From NCBI GenBank assembly GCA_965203865.1, contig OZ241916.1, positions 2,046,001 through 2,110,000 on the forward strand: a stretch of 64,000 nucleotides of DNA, written 5' to 3'. How positions within the stretch are numbered: the stretch's first letter is position 1; each line of letters starts with the position of its first letter. Of this stretch, positions 1 to 8,569 are shown in pieces. A program made the position numbers and the translations under genes. The DNA is from G965200765 sp965203865 (GTDB taxonomy: Bacteria; Pseudomonadota; Gammaproteobacteria; Arenicellales; JAJDZL01). The notes beneath the pieces were generated by a model. The model ran no database searches, had not been told where the DNA came from, and saw only the letters and a list, made by a program, of their open reading frames with translations.

Positions 1-40
1 GCGATGAATTAATCCTGCTATTCCACACATAATTCAGTCC

Positions 41-1525
41 TCAGGGCAGGCAATCAATATAAGTTTCCATATCCCAGTCAGTAACCGTAGCCATAAAGTT
101 CGCCCACTCGTCATCCTTGTAATGGAGGAACACTTTCGCCATTTCATCCGGCAAAGCAGAAAGAACAACCTCGTCCTTTCGCAATGCTTCAAGCGCTTCG
201 CCCAGAGACATGGGCAGCTTGGTTACTTCCTTGCCCGCTTCCATCGCTTCATAGATGTTTCGGTTTTCCGGCTTTCCGGGGTCCATATTATTGGAAATTC
301 CGTCGTCGAAGGCCTTGAGCAGGCCTGCACACAGCAAATAAGGATTCACCATGGAATCAACTGCCCGGAACTCGAATCTTCCCGGTGCGGAAATGCGAAG
401 CGCCGTGGTTCGGTTTTGATAGCCCCAGTCCTTGTAAACCGGTGCCCAAAAACCTGTGTCCCACAATCGTCGATAGGAGTTCACCGACGAGCAACCCAGC
501 GCAGTCAACGCATCCAGATGCTTCATAACTCCGGCTATCGATTGAAGTCCAATTTTACCGGGCAACTGCAGGTCGTCCGTCTCCGGCATGAATGTATTTT
601 CCCCGCCATCAAGATAGGAGTAGACATCATCCAGTCCGTTTAGCGGATCGTTCCCAAGCGCATTGAGCTTGTCACTGCCGCCAGTCCACAGGGACATGTT
701 CGTATGGCATCCGCTCGCTGACACACCCATGAAAGGCTTGGTCATGAAGCATGCAATCAAGTTGTTTTCCCGTGCAACCTGAGCGCAAATCTGGCGATAG
801 GTTGATAATCTGTCGCAAGTTCGAAGCGCATCATCGAAGGTAAAATTCAACTCCAGCTGGCCTGGTGCATCTTCGTGGTCGCCCTGAATCATGTCAAGCC
901 CCATAAATCTGGCATATTCAATTGCCTGCATAAAAACCGGACGAAGGCTTTCAAACTGGTCGATGTGATAGCAGAACGGCTTGGAGAATCCGCCGTCCGG
1001 CATTCCGTCCTCGCCGCGTTTCAACCACATCATCTCGGGTTCCATGCCGTGCCGCAAATGCAGGCCGTTATATTTTTGCTGGAACTCTTCATGCATGATA
1101 CGAAGGTTTCCGCGACAATCCGATGTAAGATGGCCGCCGGGGTTCTCGCGTTCTTCCCGATTTCTGAAGCAAGTGCAGTACACTCTGGCAACACGCTTGT
1201 CCCATGGTAGTTGGCAAAAGGTTTCCGGATCGGGAATTCCTACCAGTTCTGGAGATTCTGGACCGTAGCCAATGTAATCACCATGACGGTCTACAAACAA
1301 ATTCGCAGTGGCTCCATACACCAGTTGAAACCCGCGCTCTGCAATTCTTTCCCAATGGTCGGCCGGCACACCTTTTCCTACTATGCGGCCCGTTACAGAG
1401 ATGAACTGATAATAGATATAGTCGACACCAAGTTCATTGATCTTCTCCCGAACTTGCTTGACCAATTCAGCGCGTCCCGGTGCATTCACATGGCGTTCAA
1501 GATCCGTCGAATCTCGATCTGTCAT
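41..1525 (-). CDS. Glutamine synthetase family ligase (possible gamma-glutamyl-amide synthetase)
   Basis: The 494-residue protein is a full-length GS-fold ATP-dependent glutamate-amine ligase. Visible catalytic elements are GMEPEMM (E162, E164), HEDAPGQLELNF (E218, E225), GCHTNMSLW (H274), NSYRRL (N349, R352) and RFEFRAVDS (E385, R387). A strong ribosome site (GGGAGG) precedes the ATG at 1525. It lies 124 bp downstream of tmm in the same direction. In marine methylotrophs a GS-family enzyme, GmaS, condenses glutamate with methylamine, so this could be a gamma-glutamylmethylamide synthetase. That is inference from context: NSYRRL occurs in several GS subfamilies, and neither the N-methylglutamate synthase nor dehydrogenase genes are in the window. 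A plain GlnA-type or polyamine ligase is the alternative. Confidence 0.9.
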   Translation of the reverse strand: MTDRDSTDLERHVNAPGRAELVKQVREKINELGVDYIYYQFISVTGRIVGKGVPADHWERIAERGFQLVYGATANLFVDRHGDYIGYGPESPELVGIPDPETFCQLPWDKRVARVYCTCFRNREERENPGGHLTSDCRGNLRIMHEEFQQKYNGLHLRHGMEPEMMWLKRGEDGMPDGGFSKPFCYHIDQFESLRPVFMQAIEYARFMGLDMIQGDHEDAPGQLELNFTFDDALRTCDRLSTYRQICAQVARENNLIACFMTKPFMGVSASGCHTNMSLWTGGSDKLNALGNDPLNGLDDVYSYLDGGENTFMPETDDLQLPGKIGLQSIAGVMKHLDALTALGCSSVNSYRRLWDTGFWAPVYKDWGYQNRTTALRISAPGRFEFRAVDSMVNPYLLCAGLLKAFDDGISNNMDPGKPENRNIYEAMEAGKEVTKLPMSLGEALEALRKDEVVLSALPDEMAKVFLHYKDDEWANFMATVTDWDMETYIDCLP

Positions 1526-1649
1526 ATTTCCTCCCTTCCTCAGGTATTGAAGTTACAGTTGGAAATTCGGCAAATTATTTTATAAAAGCGCCTCACCAAC
1601 TTTTTCAAGTAAAAACTAATTGGATTCAGTGATGTTCTCCAATTGAACA

Positions 1650-2990
1650 TTAGCCGTCCGCAAGGTAAGATTCCATTGAATCATCCATTGCTTCAAGCCA
1701 TTTTGTATGGTGAACTGTTTGCATATTTCCAGTAATAAAGGACTTGTGCGCATTGTCCCGATACCCCATGATGTCGTCATGCTTGTGGTGCTCCCACTCC
1801 ATAAAGGTTTGATTCGCCGTCTCAACATCAAACCGGGGATAGTCGGTCTCATCAAGCAACTCCTGGATATTGTCCCCCTGGAACCAGATCATCTGCTCAT
1901 CGTCAGCGAGTGTTTCTTCCCTTGCTCGCCACTCGGCACTATTCGCTTCCATCTCTTCCCTTGAAGGCAGCTGAATTCGTCCCATGATGACATCGCGGGC
2001 ATACCATGCCTGAGCGTCAAACATAGTGAATGTAAAAAACTGGTCCTGCATTCCCAGATACATCACTTTTGGATTTTGCTCGAATACCACACCTTTATAC
2101 AATCCCAGCGGCCACATCCGATTGGTTGCCTTGAGACGCAGGTTATCCGCCATAAATGGAAAGTGATGCAGATAGCCAGTGCAGAGAATCACCGCGTCAA
2201 CTTCCTTGCTGGAACCATCAATGAAATGCGCTGTATTGTTCTCCATACGCTCCAGCAAAGGCACTTCTCCAAAAGCATCCGGCCAATGAAATCCAGTAGG
2301 CGCAGTTCGATGACTTATAGTGATAGACTTGGCTCCATACTTGTAGCATTGAGATCCAATATCTTCCGCTGAGTAGCTGGTTCCTATAATCAGTATGTCC
2401 TTGCCTACCATTTCAACTGCATCCCTGAAATCATGCGCATGCATCACGCGCCCGTTGAAAGTTTCGAAACCATCAAATTGCGGGATGTTGGGCACAGCGA
2501 AGTGCCCGGTCGCCACTACGATATAGTCGAATTCATCTTCTGTGAAGCAATCGTTCTGCAAGTCCCTCGCCTTGAGCGTAAATCGACCAGTGCCATCGCT
2601 GTATTCAACATTGTGTACCGCATGGTTGAACTTGCAGAATTTGCGGGCGCCTGATTTTTCGACCCGTCCTCTTATATAGTCTGCCAGTACGGCTCTCGGC
2701 GGATAGGATGCGATGGGCTTGCCAAAGTGCTCTTCAAATGAATAGTCTGCAAATTCAAGACATTCCTTCGGACCGTTTGACCACAGATAGCGATACATGC
2801 TTCCATGCACTGGCTCGCCGTACTGGTCCGTCCCTGTTCTCCAGGTGTAGTTCCATAAACCACCCCAGTCATCCTGCTTTTCGTAACATACGACATCAGG
2901 AATCTGCACACCTTTCTTCTCGGCCGTTGCAAATGCCTGAAGCTGCGACAGTCCGCAAGGACCTGCGCCGATTACTGCCACTCTTGTCAT
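1650..2990 (-). CDS. tmm: Trimethylamine monooxygenase (flavin-containing)
   Basis: A 446-residue flavin monooxygenase, the usual length for bacterial Tmm, which oxidises trimethylamine to its N-oxide with NADPH and oxygen. FAD motif GAGPCG lies at 8-13, the FMO signature FNGRVMHAHDF at about 178-188, and the NADPH motif GTSYSA at 203-208. Stretches such as WGGLWNYTWRTG, YRYLWSNGPKE and ADYSFEEHFGK match Tmm as I remember it, rather than Baeyer-Villiger or N-hydroxylating relatives. The start is the ATG at 2990 because GGAGG sits 6 nt upstream; an upstream in-frame start at 3008 lacks this. No tdm (TMAO demethylase) is visible nearby. The gene is followed by a glutamine-synthetase-family ligase and preceded by the malyl-CoA genes. 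Confidence 0.93.
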   Translation of the reverse strand: MTRVAVIGAGPCGLSQLQAFATAEKKGVQIPDVVCYEKQDDWGGLWNYTWRTGTDQYGEPVHGSMYRYLWSNGPKECLEFADYSFEEHFGKPIASYPPRAVLADYIRGRVEKSGARKFCKFNHAVHNVEYSDGTGRFTLKARDLQNDCFTEDEFDYIVVATGHFAVPNIPQFDGFETFNGRVMHAHDFRDAVEMVGKDILIIGTSYSAEDIGSQCYKYGAKSITISHRTAPTGFHWPDAFGEVPLLERMENNTAHFIDGSSKEVDAVILCTGYLHHFPFMADNLRLKATNRMWPLGLYKGVVFEQNPKVMYLGMQDQFFTFTMFDAQAWYARDVIMGRIQLPSREEMEANSAEWRAREETLADDEQMIWFQGDNIQELLDETDYPRFDVETANQTFMEWEHHKHDDIMGYRDNAHKSFITGNMQTVHHTKWLEAMDDSMESYLADG

Positions 2991-3078
2991 TTGTTTCCTC
3001 CGTCCCATTTTTCGATTGGTTCAAACATTATTTGATGTAGCATCTTACTTTTTACTCAATCGTCTGCTTCTTGCTGCA

Positions 3079-3097
3079 GTCTATACATGTTATAGAC
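3079..3097. promoter_or_regulatory. Perfect 19-bp palindrome upstream of tmm
   Basis: GTCTATA-CATGT-TATAGAC is an exact 7-bp inverted repeat with a 5-nt centre, about 90 bp upstream of the tmm start in the 209-bp gap between mtkB and tmm. Size and symmetry suit a dimeric regulator, for example GntR type. It lacks a U-run and is too short for an intrinsic terminator of mtkB. Function is inferred from position only. Confidence 0.4.
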
Positions 3098-3199
3098 GAT
3101 TTTCCGAGAAATTAAAAGTATAACATCATACTTGGCTTCGTGAATATTATCGAAACGAAACCTCTTATTCGGGAACTGCAATCCCGGTTTGGGCATATC

Positions 3200-4087
3200 T
3201 CAAAGTCTTGCCAATACACTCCTGACTGTCTCGCCAAATTCTGCCGGGCTAGGTACAACTGTGATGCCACATTCCTGAAAAATCTCGACTTTCTCCGAAG
3301 CACTTTCACCAAATGCGGAAATCACCGCACCTGCATGACCCATACGACGTCCTCTGGGGGCAGTTCGCCCGGCAATATAACCGACAACGGGAGTTTTCAT
3401 ATTCTCCTTGTAAAAAAGCGCAGCATTGGCTTCCTGAGGACCGCCAATTTCACCAATGAGCACAACGACTTCGGTTTCCGGGTCGCGTTCAAACTTCTCC
3501 AGATGATCCCTGAAAGAACTGCCGTTGATAGGGTCGCCGCCGATACCCACACTTGTTGATACGCCAATTCCCATTGACCCCAGCTGTGATGCAGCCTCAT
3601 ACCCCAGTGTACCAGAACGCCCGATAATTCCTACGTTCCCCTTCGTGTAAATGTGGGCCGGCATGATTCCCATCATGGATTTCCCGGGACTAATGGTGCC
3701 CGCGCAATTGGGTCCGGTAAGTACCATCTTGTCTTCAGCCTTGTAGCGGCGCATGTATCGCTTTACCCGAATCATGTCGTGCGCCGGGATGCCGTCAGAA
3801 ACACATACGCAGTACTTGATACCAGCGTCCGCCGCTTCCATAATCCCGTCTGCTGCAAATGGCGGGGGGACAAATGAAATACTCGCTGTTGCTCCGGTTG
3901 CTTCAACTGCTTCCCTTACAGTGTCAAATACCGGCCTGTTCAAACTTCTGCTTCCACCTTTTCCGGGTGTAACCCCGCCAACGACCCTGGTTCCGTACTC
4001 AATCATTTCCATAGAGTGGAACTCGCCAATCTGCCCGGTAAATCCCTGAACAATCACAGTCGTGTTTTCATCAATTAATATTGCCAT
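3200..4087 (-). CDS. mtkB: Malate-CoA ligase (malate thiokinase), alpha subunit
   Basis: A SucD-like alpha subunit of 295 residues with a CoA-binding Rossmann domain (VIVQGFTGQIGEFHS near 12-26), GPNCAGTISPG, and the phospho-histidine loop GHAGAVISAF (H251 counting from the ATG). It forms a heterodimer with MtkA to make malyl-CoA from malate, CoA and ATP. The assignment to malate rather than succinate comes from mcl next door, the standard serine-cycle arrangement. The ATG at 4087 overlaps the mtkA TGA by one base (TGATG), implying translational coupling; a GTG one codon upstream is the alternative start. Last gene of the mcl-mtkA-mtkB unit. Confidence 0.88.
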   Translation of the reverse strand: MAILIDENTTVIVQGFTGQIGEFHSMEMIEYGTRVVGGVTPGKGGSRSLNRPVFDTVREAVEATGATASISFVPPPFAADGIMEAADAGIKYCVCVSDGIPAHDMIRVKRYMRRYKAEDKMVLTGPNCAGTISPGKSMMGIMPAHIYTKGNVGIIGRSGTLGYEAASQLGSMGIGVSTSVGIGGDPINGSSFRDHLEKFERDPETEVVVLIGEIGGPQEANAALFYKENMKTPVVGYIAGRTAPRGRRMGHAGAVISAFGESASEKVEIFQECGITVVPSPAEFGETVRSVLARL

Positions 4088-5265
4088 CACTTTCGTCCTG
4101 CATATTCTTTCCAGGCAGTCACTGCCATCTCGGCAACCTCTTTGAGTGTTTCCGCCATAATGATCGGCAAACCGCTTTCCTGAAGAATCTTCCGTCCCAA
4201 ATCAACATTCGTACCGGACAGTCTCACCACCAAAGGAACCTTCAGTTCAATTTTGCTGACTGCCTGAACGATTCCTTCTGCAACCCAGTCGCAACGATTG
4301 ATCCCTGCAAATATGTTTACCACGATTGTTTCAACATTCTCATCCGACAAAACCAAATGAAACGCCTTGGACACTCGCTCAGGAGAAGCACCGCCTCCTA
4401 TATCAAGAAAGTTCGCCGGTTCGCCGCCAGCCTGCTTGATAATATCCATGGTGGCCATCGCCAATCCTGCTCCATTGATAATACATCCAATATTCCCGTT
4501 CAGCCCGACATAGCTTAGTCCTCGGTCAGCCGCCCTCATTTCCCGTACATCTTCCTGCGACTTATCGCGCAATTCAGAAATACCGGGCCGGCGAAAGAGC
4601 GCATTGTCGTCAAAACTCATCTTGGCATCCAGTGCGATCAAATTACCGCTTTTGTCGACTGCCAAGGGGTTGATTTCCACCAAGGTCGCATCCAAATCTA
4701 CCAGTGCCTGGTAGCAGCCCAGCAAAATTGTCACCATCTGGCTAACCAGAGGCCTGCTGACCTTTAACTGAAATGCGATTTCACGCGCCTGGAATGGTTG
4801 CATTCCCACTGCCGGCTCCACTGTTGTACGGATTATCGATGCGGGTTGAGTGGCGGCAATCTCCTCGATTTCAACACCGCCCTGCGAGGAGGCAACAATT
4901 CCGATCTGTTCCTTTTGCCGGTCCAGCACAAAACCAACATAGTATTCGCTTTCAATTTCATACGCCTCTTCAACATATAAACGATGCACCAGCTTGCCTT
5001 GACTACCGGTTTGGTCGGTAGCCAGTCTTTTCCCTAGCATGCTGTCAACCGCGTTTGTAATTTCCTCGCTGTTGCTGCATACAGCAACTCCGCCGGCCTT
5101 GCCGCGTCCGCCGGAATGGATTTGCGCCTTGACTAGCCATTGTTCACCGCCTATCTCGTTGGCGCGGTAAACGGCTTGCTCCGGGCTATAGGCTACACCG
5201 CCCCTGGGAATTGGAATACCAAATTCAGACAGTATTTCCTTGGCTTGGTATTCGTGAATATCCAT
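4087..5265 (-). CDS. mtkA: Malate-CoA ligase (malate thiokinase), beta subunit
   Basis: A SucC-like beta subunit of 392 residues: N-terminal ATP-grasp domain (WLVKAQIHSGGRGKAGGV near 43-60), ASSQGGVEIEEIA, EINPLAV, and a C-terminal ligase/flavodoxin-like domain with NGAGLAMATMDI and FLDIGGGA. The segment NIFAGINRCDWVAEG resembles MtkA more than succinyl-CoA synthetase, where the equivalent is NIFGGIVRCD. With MtkB it activates malate for cleavage by the lyase encoded immediately upstream. GAGGAG lies just before the ATG and overlaps the stop region of mcl (only one base between genes), so the two are almost certainly cotranscribed and coupled. A true succinyl-CoA synthetase is the less likely alternative. 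Confidence 0.88.
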   Translation of the reverse strand: MDIHEYQAKEILSEFGIPIPRGGVAYSPEQAVYRANEIGGEQWLVKAQIHSGGRGKAGGVAVCSNSEEITNAVDSMLGKRLATDQTGSQGKLVHRLYVEEAYEIESEYYVGFVLDRQKEQIGIVASSQGGVEIEEIAATQPASIIRTTVEPAVGMQPFQAREIAFQLKVSRPLVSQMVTILLGCYQALVDLDATLVEINPLAVDKSGNLIALDAKMSFDDNALFRRPGISELRDKSQEDVREMRAADRGLSYVGLNGNIGCIINGAGLAMATMDIIKQAGGEPANFLDIGGGASPERVSKAFHLVLSDENVETIVVNIFAGINRCDWVAEGIVQAVSKIELKVPLVVRLSGTNVDLGRKILQESGLPIIMAETLKEVAEMAVTAWKEYAGRK

Positions 5266-5266
5266 A

Positions 5267-6223
5267 CTACTCCTCGTCTTTTGAAGCGATTAAACCTGCC
5301 AAAGCAACAACATTTCGCGCCATTCTTTCGGATGCTGCATCGATCATTTTGCCGTCAAGCTGTGCAGCACCCTTGCCAGAGGCTGCGGCTGCTTCCAACG
5401 CTTCCAGCACACGATGAGCACGGGAAACCTCGTTCTCTTGAGGCGACATGATTTCATTGGCCAGTTCAATTTGACTTGGATGAATCGCCCATTTTCCCTC
5501 ATATCCGAGAACTGCCGCCCTCTTCGCCGCCGCCCGAAAGCCATCAGGGTCATTGAAGTCCCCAAAGGGTCCGTCAATTGCGCGAAGTCCGTAGGCTCGG
5601 CATGCAGTTGCTACATTCACAAGAGCCGCATGCCACTGGTCGCCAATTGCTCCGTCGCATTGATAATCGGGATTCACTCCTCCAATATTCACCGTTCTTG
5701 CACGCATGCTGGCCGCATAATCCGCCACTCCAAAATGCAACGCTTCCAGACGCTTGCTTGCTTGAGCAATTTCCATCACATTAGCGCCACCCAACGCGGT
5801 TTCAATCAAGCACTCGATTCCAATCTTTTTGCTGAGATCCTTCGCGGTTTCAATCTGGGTCAGCATGCAGTCGACCATGTACACATCGGAAGGATGCCCA
5901 ACCTTCGGAATCAGCAGTGTATCCAAATTGCTTCCGGCTTGCTCTACAATATCCACCACATCGCGGTACATATAGTGCGTGTCAAGTCCGTTGATTCGAA
6001 CAGAGAGCGTTTTATCCCTCCAGTCAATATCATTCAATGCTTCAATAATATTGCTTCTGGCCATTTTCTTGTCGTCTGGAATTACAGCATCTTCGCAATC
6101 CAGAAAAATGAAGTCAGCGTCAGATTTTGCTGCTTTTTCAAACAGTTCTGGACTTGACCCTGGCACTGCCAGCTCACTACGCTGCAGACGCACTCGAGTT
6201 TGTGTGTGTTGTGTAAAACTCAT
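5267..6223 (-). CDS. mcl: L-malyl-CoA/beta-methylmalyl-CoA lyase
   Basis: A 318-residue CitE-like CoA-ester lyase, the usual length of Mcl. Seen: LDCEDAV at 41-47, the CoA/substrate arginine in SVRIN (R76), and the Mg ligands in IETALGGAN (E141) and HFGVADYAASM (D168), which agree with the numbering I recall for this family. It cleaves malyl-CoA to glyoxylate and acetyl-CoA, or runs in reverse. It is the first gene of a tight operon with mtkA and mtkB, giving malate to glyoxylate plus acetyl-CoA as in the serine cycle. No serine-glyoxylate aminotransferase, hydroxypyruvate reductase or PEP carboxylase is visible, so the rest of a serine cycle, if present, lies elsewhere. A role in glyoxylate/propionyl-CoA assimilation is also possible. 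Confidence 0.9.
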   Translation of the reverse strand: MSFTQHTQTRVRLQRSELAVPGSSPELFEKAAKSDADFIFLDCEDAVIPDDKKMARSNIIEALNDIDWRDKTLSVRINGLDTHYMYRDVVDIVEQAGSNLDTLLIPKVGHPSDVYMVDCMLTQIETAKDLSKKIGIECLIETALGGANVMEIAQASKRLEALHFGVADYAASMRARTVNIGGVNPDYQCDGAIGDQWHAALVNVATACRAYGLRAIDGPFGDFNDPDGFRAAAKRAAVLGYEGKWAIHPSQIELANEIMSPQENEVSRAHRVLEALEAAAASGKGAAQLDGKMIDAASERMARNVVALAGLIASKDEE

Positions 6224-6685
6224 GTCTGGAATCTTCGTATTTGCGTGTCCCGCGATTTCAGTTAACTACTGTGGTTAGAATTTCAAAACAAGTTGCAAAT
6301 TGTACACCTGACCAGCAGAAATTTTTGTTTAGTTGCAGAAAATATTCAAGAGTTCACCATAAATTGCAGTAAATGCACTAATATTTCTAAACGTAAGGGA
6401 AATGAAGTTGGGATGTTTCGAATGGCTGCCGAAATTTTGCCAGAACAATTTCCCTTTCGCTTGTATGCGATTTTTTTATTTCATAATCCACCGCTTGGGC
6501 TCAGGTTTCAGTAAATGCTACGAAAATCAAACACTATGGACTCAATTCATTTATACTTGGGTATAAATTGACACCAACATCTTTTCGGATTTTGACAAGT
6601 AATGGCGGAAAAGAGATCAGTATTTTGCAGTATTTTGCTATTTTGGAACACTAAATTAGCAGCCATAGGCGCTAATAAGTTGAAT
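6224..6685. other. Intergenic region, promoter side of mcl and of the SNase-like pair
   Basis: An AT-rich gap of about 460 bp between the divergent mcl and first SNase-like gene. I see no convincing gene; short open frames here lack ribosome sites. The last part (from about 6578) belongs to the tandem duplication described separately. Confidence 0.5.
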
Positions 6686-6961
6686 ATGGAAGAAGACTAT
6701 GTAATCAGAGTGGTAAATGGGAATACTCTTCAAACTCAGCAAAATCCCATTTCGCTAAAACTGGCGGATGTTGATATTCCTGAAATAGATTCTCCCGGAG
6801 ACCAGGCTGTACAGAAACTCTTGGGAAAAATCCTTACAGGAAGGACAGTATCAGTAGAGCAAGTGTCCCTTGATGAATCTGGTCGACCCATTGCCAACGT
6901 TTGGTTTGGAAAAGTATTTATTAATGATTTAGTGAGAAGTTATTTGAAGATTTATACTTAA
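6686..6961 (+). CDS. Small SNase-like (thermonuclease-fold) protein, copy 1
   Basis: A 91-residue protein with the pattern of a short staphylococcal-nuclease domain: VIRVVNGNTLQTQ (strand with the position of DGDT), LKLADVDIPEIDSPGDQA (the family's RL.gIDaPE..), and LDESGRPIANVWF (family DxxGR..A.V). The arginine after the first loop is lysine here, while the Glu of PE and the Arg of SGR remain, so catalysis is doubtful. No signal peptide. The ATG at 6686 is chosen because it matches the start of copy 2; an in-frame ATG at 6602 would add 28 residues but lies in sequence that is not open in copy 2. Copy 1 lacks the clean AGGAG of copy 2 (TAAG instead). Function unknown. Confidence 0.55.
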   Translation: MEEDYVIRVVNGNTLQTQQNPISLKLADVDIPEIDSPGDQAVQKLLGKILTGRTVSVEQVSLDESGRPIANVWFGKVFINDLVRSYLKIYT

Positions 6962-7135
6962 AAACGGAATTTTGTAATTGATTGAATTCTAATCGTTCCA
7001 AATTAGAATCTCGCCTGTATTTGCGTTTGTGAGATTGGCATCTTTTCGGATTTTGGCAAGTAATGACAGAACAGATATCAGTATTTTGCCATTTTGGAAC
7101 ACTAAATTAGTAGCCATAGGTGCTAGGAGTTGAAT

Positions 7136-7411
7136 ATGGAAAAAGAATATGTAATCAGAGTAGTAAATGGGAACACTCTTCAAACTCAGCAAAATCCCAT
7201 CTCGCTAAAACTGGCGGATGTTGATATTCCTGAAGTAGATTCTCCCGGAGACCGGGCTGTACAGAAACTCCTGGAAAAAGTCCTTACAGGGGAGACAGTA
7301 TCAGTAGAGCAAGTGTCCCTTGATAAATCCGGTCGACCTGTTGCCAACGTTTGGTTTGGGAAAGTATTTATTAATGATTTAGCGAGAAAGTATTTAAAGA
7401 TTTATACTTAA
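7136..7411 (+). CDS. Small SNase-like (thermonuclease-fold) protein, copy 2
   Basis: A 91-residue near-duplicate of the gene 450 bp upstream, differing at about a dozen positions (for example SPGDRAVQKLLEKVLTGETV against SPGDQAVQKLLGKILTGRTV). AGGAG 6 nt before the ATG at 7136 gives a good ribosome site; an in-frame TTG two codons earlier overlaps it and is unlikely. Same degenerate SNase pattern: LADVDIPEVD and LDKSGRPVANVWF. The gene is convergent with the pentapeptide-repeat gene, whose stop lies 27 bp away. The low substitution density between copies suggests both are still constrained. A DNA- or RNA-binding rather than cleaving role would fit the lysine at the usual catalytic Arg, but this is inference. 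Confidence 0.6.
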   Translation: MEKEYVIRVVNGNTLQTQQNPISLKLADVDIPEVDSPGDRAVQKLLEKVLTGETVSVEQVSLDKSGRPVANVWFGKVFINDLARKYLKIYT

Positions 7412-7438
7412 AAACGGAATTTGGCAATTGATTGAATT

Positions 7439-8569
7439 CTAATTTCTCCAAATTAGAATCTCACCTGTATTCGCGTCCTTTAAATCAGATAAATCCAACA
7501 AATTTTCCGGCTTGCCAATAAATTGGTTAATCTGTACCTGTGTTAAGTTTATTGGATTAATAAGTACTACTCCAGAAAAATTTGCGTTTGTGAGGTCGGC
7601 ATCCAAGAAATTTACATCCACAAACCTTGCTTCTGATAAATCAGCATAACAAAGTCTTGCATTCGTTAGATCTACCATGTAAAAAACAGTTCTATTCAAA
7701 TTGCAATACTCCAAATTTGCTTCAACCAAATCCACCTCCATAAATTCAGCTTCGCTCAAATCGGCATTACCTAAATGTGCTTCACTTAGATTGCTGGTAG
7801 TAAAAGTTGCACTAGCAAGGCAGGCAAATGTCAGCACTGATCGCCTCATATCACAATCTTTAATAGAAGCCTTGCCTAAATCGGCAAACATGAACTGTGT
7901 AGACGACCAGTCACTGTAACCAAATTTAGCAAGGGACAATTTTGACTTACTGAAGTCAAAAATATAATCTTGTTCCTTTTCTATTGCCTTGCCTTTATTG
8001 CTCCGATTTTCCAAAGCCCAAAGCATTGTCTGCAAATCCACTCTAAGTGCTGGAAGATCTTTTGGCAAATTTTCATCTACTGAATTCTTTTCTTTTGTGT
8101 CAGCCACAATTTCTTCTTCATATCTAGGCGGATTACGAATTAATGTGGAGAATAATTCAACAATTTGAATATGATGTGGAATTACGCTTTCTTTAGCTAA
8201 TTGTTCCAGAATGGAAATTCCGCCTAATCGTGCAGCCAATCGAGGACTGACCAACATTTCTACCCCTTGTTTAAATCGTTCATTCAGCAAACTAAGTTGT
8301 GCGGTCTTCGATTGTCTATCTGCTACGATCAAACGCCACAAGGCAAGAGGAAATGCGACTATAGGTACGACTACCAATACTATGTTACGAACAATTGCGC
8401 TATTGGATTCACCTTCATTCTTTAAAATCCAGCCAACCCACTCACCGATATTTTCTTGGTAAGTCAAAGCCAAAATAAAAAGTAACGCTAGTGCGACAAA
8501 CGATACCAGACCAATTTTGTGGTTACTTAGTACTTGCAGGTAACGGATTTTCATTCTACGGAAATTCAA
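7439..8569 (-). CDS. Membrane-anchored pentapeptide-repeat protein
   Basis: A 376-residue protein. Two hydrophobic segments lie at about 19-40 (GLVSFVALALLFILALTY) and 62-84 (IVRNIVLVVVPIVAFPLALW), followed by a cytoplasmic helical part (RQSKTAQLSLLNERFKQGVEML) and a pentapeptide-repeat region from about 205 to 345 with A(D/N)LSEA-type units (ADLSEARF, ADLTNANF, ANLEYCNL). The RLxxRLGGISILEQLA segment after the membrane part recurs in many pentapeptide proteins with this layout. Pentapeptide repeats form a right-handed quadrilateral beta-helix used for protein contacts. Function unknown. It lies between the SNase-like pair (convergent) and the type I restriction operon (same strand, 292 bp from hsdR), so it may belong to the same accessory region. 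Confidence 0.8.
   Translation of the reverse strand: MNFRRMKIRYLQVLSNHKIGLVSFVALALLFILALTYQENIGEWVGWILKNEGESNSAIVRNIVLVVVPIVAFPLALWRLIVADRQSKTAQLSLLNERFKQGVEMLVSPRLAARLGGISILEQLAKESVIPHHIQIVELFSTLIRNPPRYEEEIVADTKEKNSVDENLPKDLPALRVDLQTMLWALENRSNKGKAIEKEQDYIFDFSKSKLSLAKFGYSDWSSTQFMFADLGKASIKDCDMRRSVLTFACLASATFTTSNLSEAHLGNADLSEAEFMEVDLVEANLEYCNLNRTVFYMVDLTNARLCYADLSEARFVDVNFLDADLTNANFSGVVLINPINLTQVQINQFIGKPENLLDLSDLKDANTGEILIWRN

Larger units (their letters stand above)
6578..7480. repeat. Tandem segmental duplication (~450-460 bp units)
   Basis: Two direct copies, about 6578-7038 and 7039-7480, each begin CATCTTTTCGGATTTTG and contain an SNase-like gene, its leader and about 45-60 bp past its stop. 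The first unit ends with a remnant of the 3' end of the opposing pentapeptide gene (minus-strand reading ANTGEILIWND near 6989-7030), matching the real end ANTGEILIWRN in unit two. The duplication therefore copied the convergent pair's junction. Confidence 0.85.

Noticed and set aside
5267..6223. Citrate lyase beta subunit (CitE)
   Set aside because: No citrate lyase alpha or gamma genes; operon with malate thiokinase and Mcl-type residues (E141, D168) favours malyl-CoA lyase.
6989..7192. Minus-strand open frame of 67 codons ending ANTGEILIWND
   Set aside because: Only its last part is meaningful, as a duplicated remnant of the pentapeptide gene end; the rest is antisense to the second SNase-like gene and its leader.
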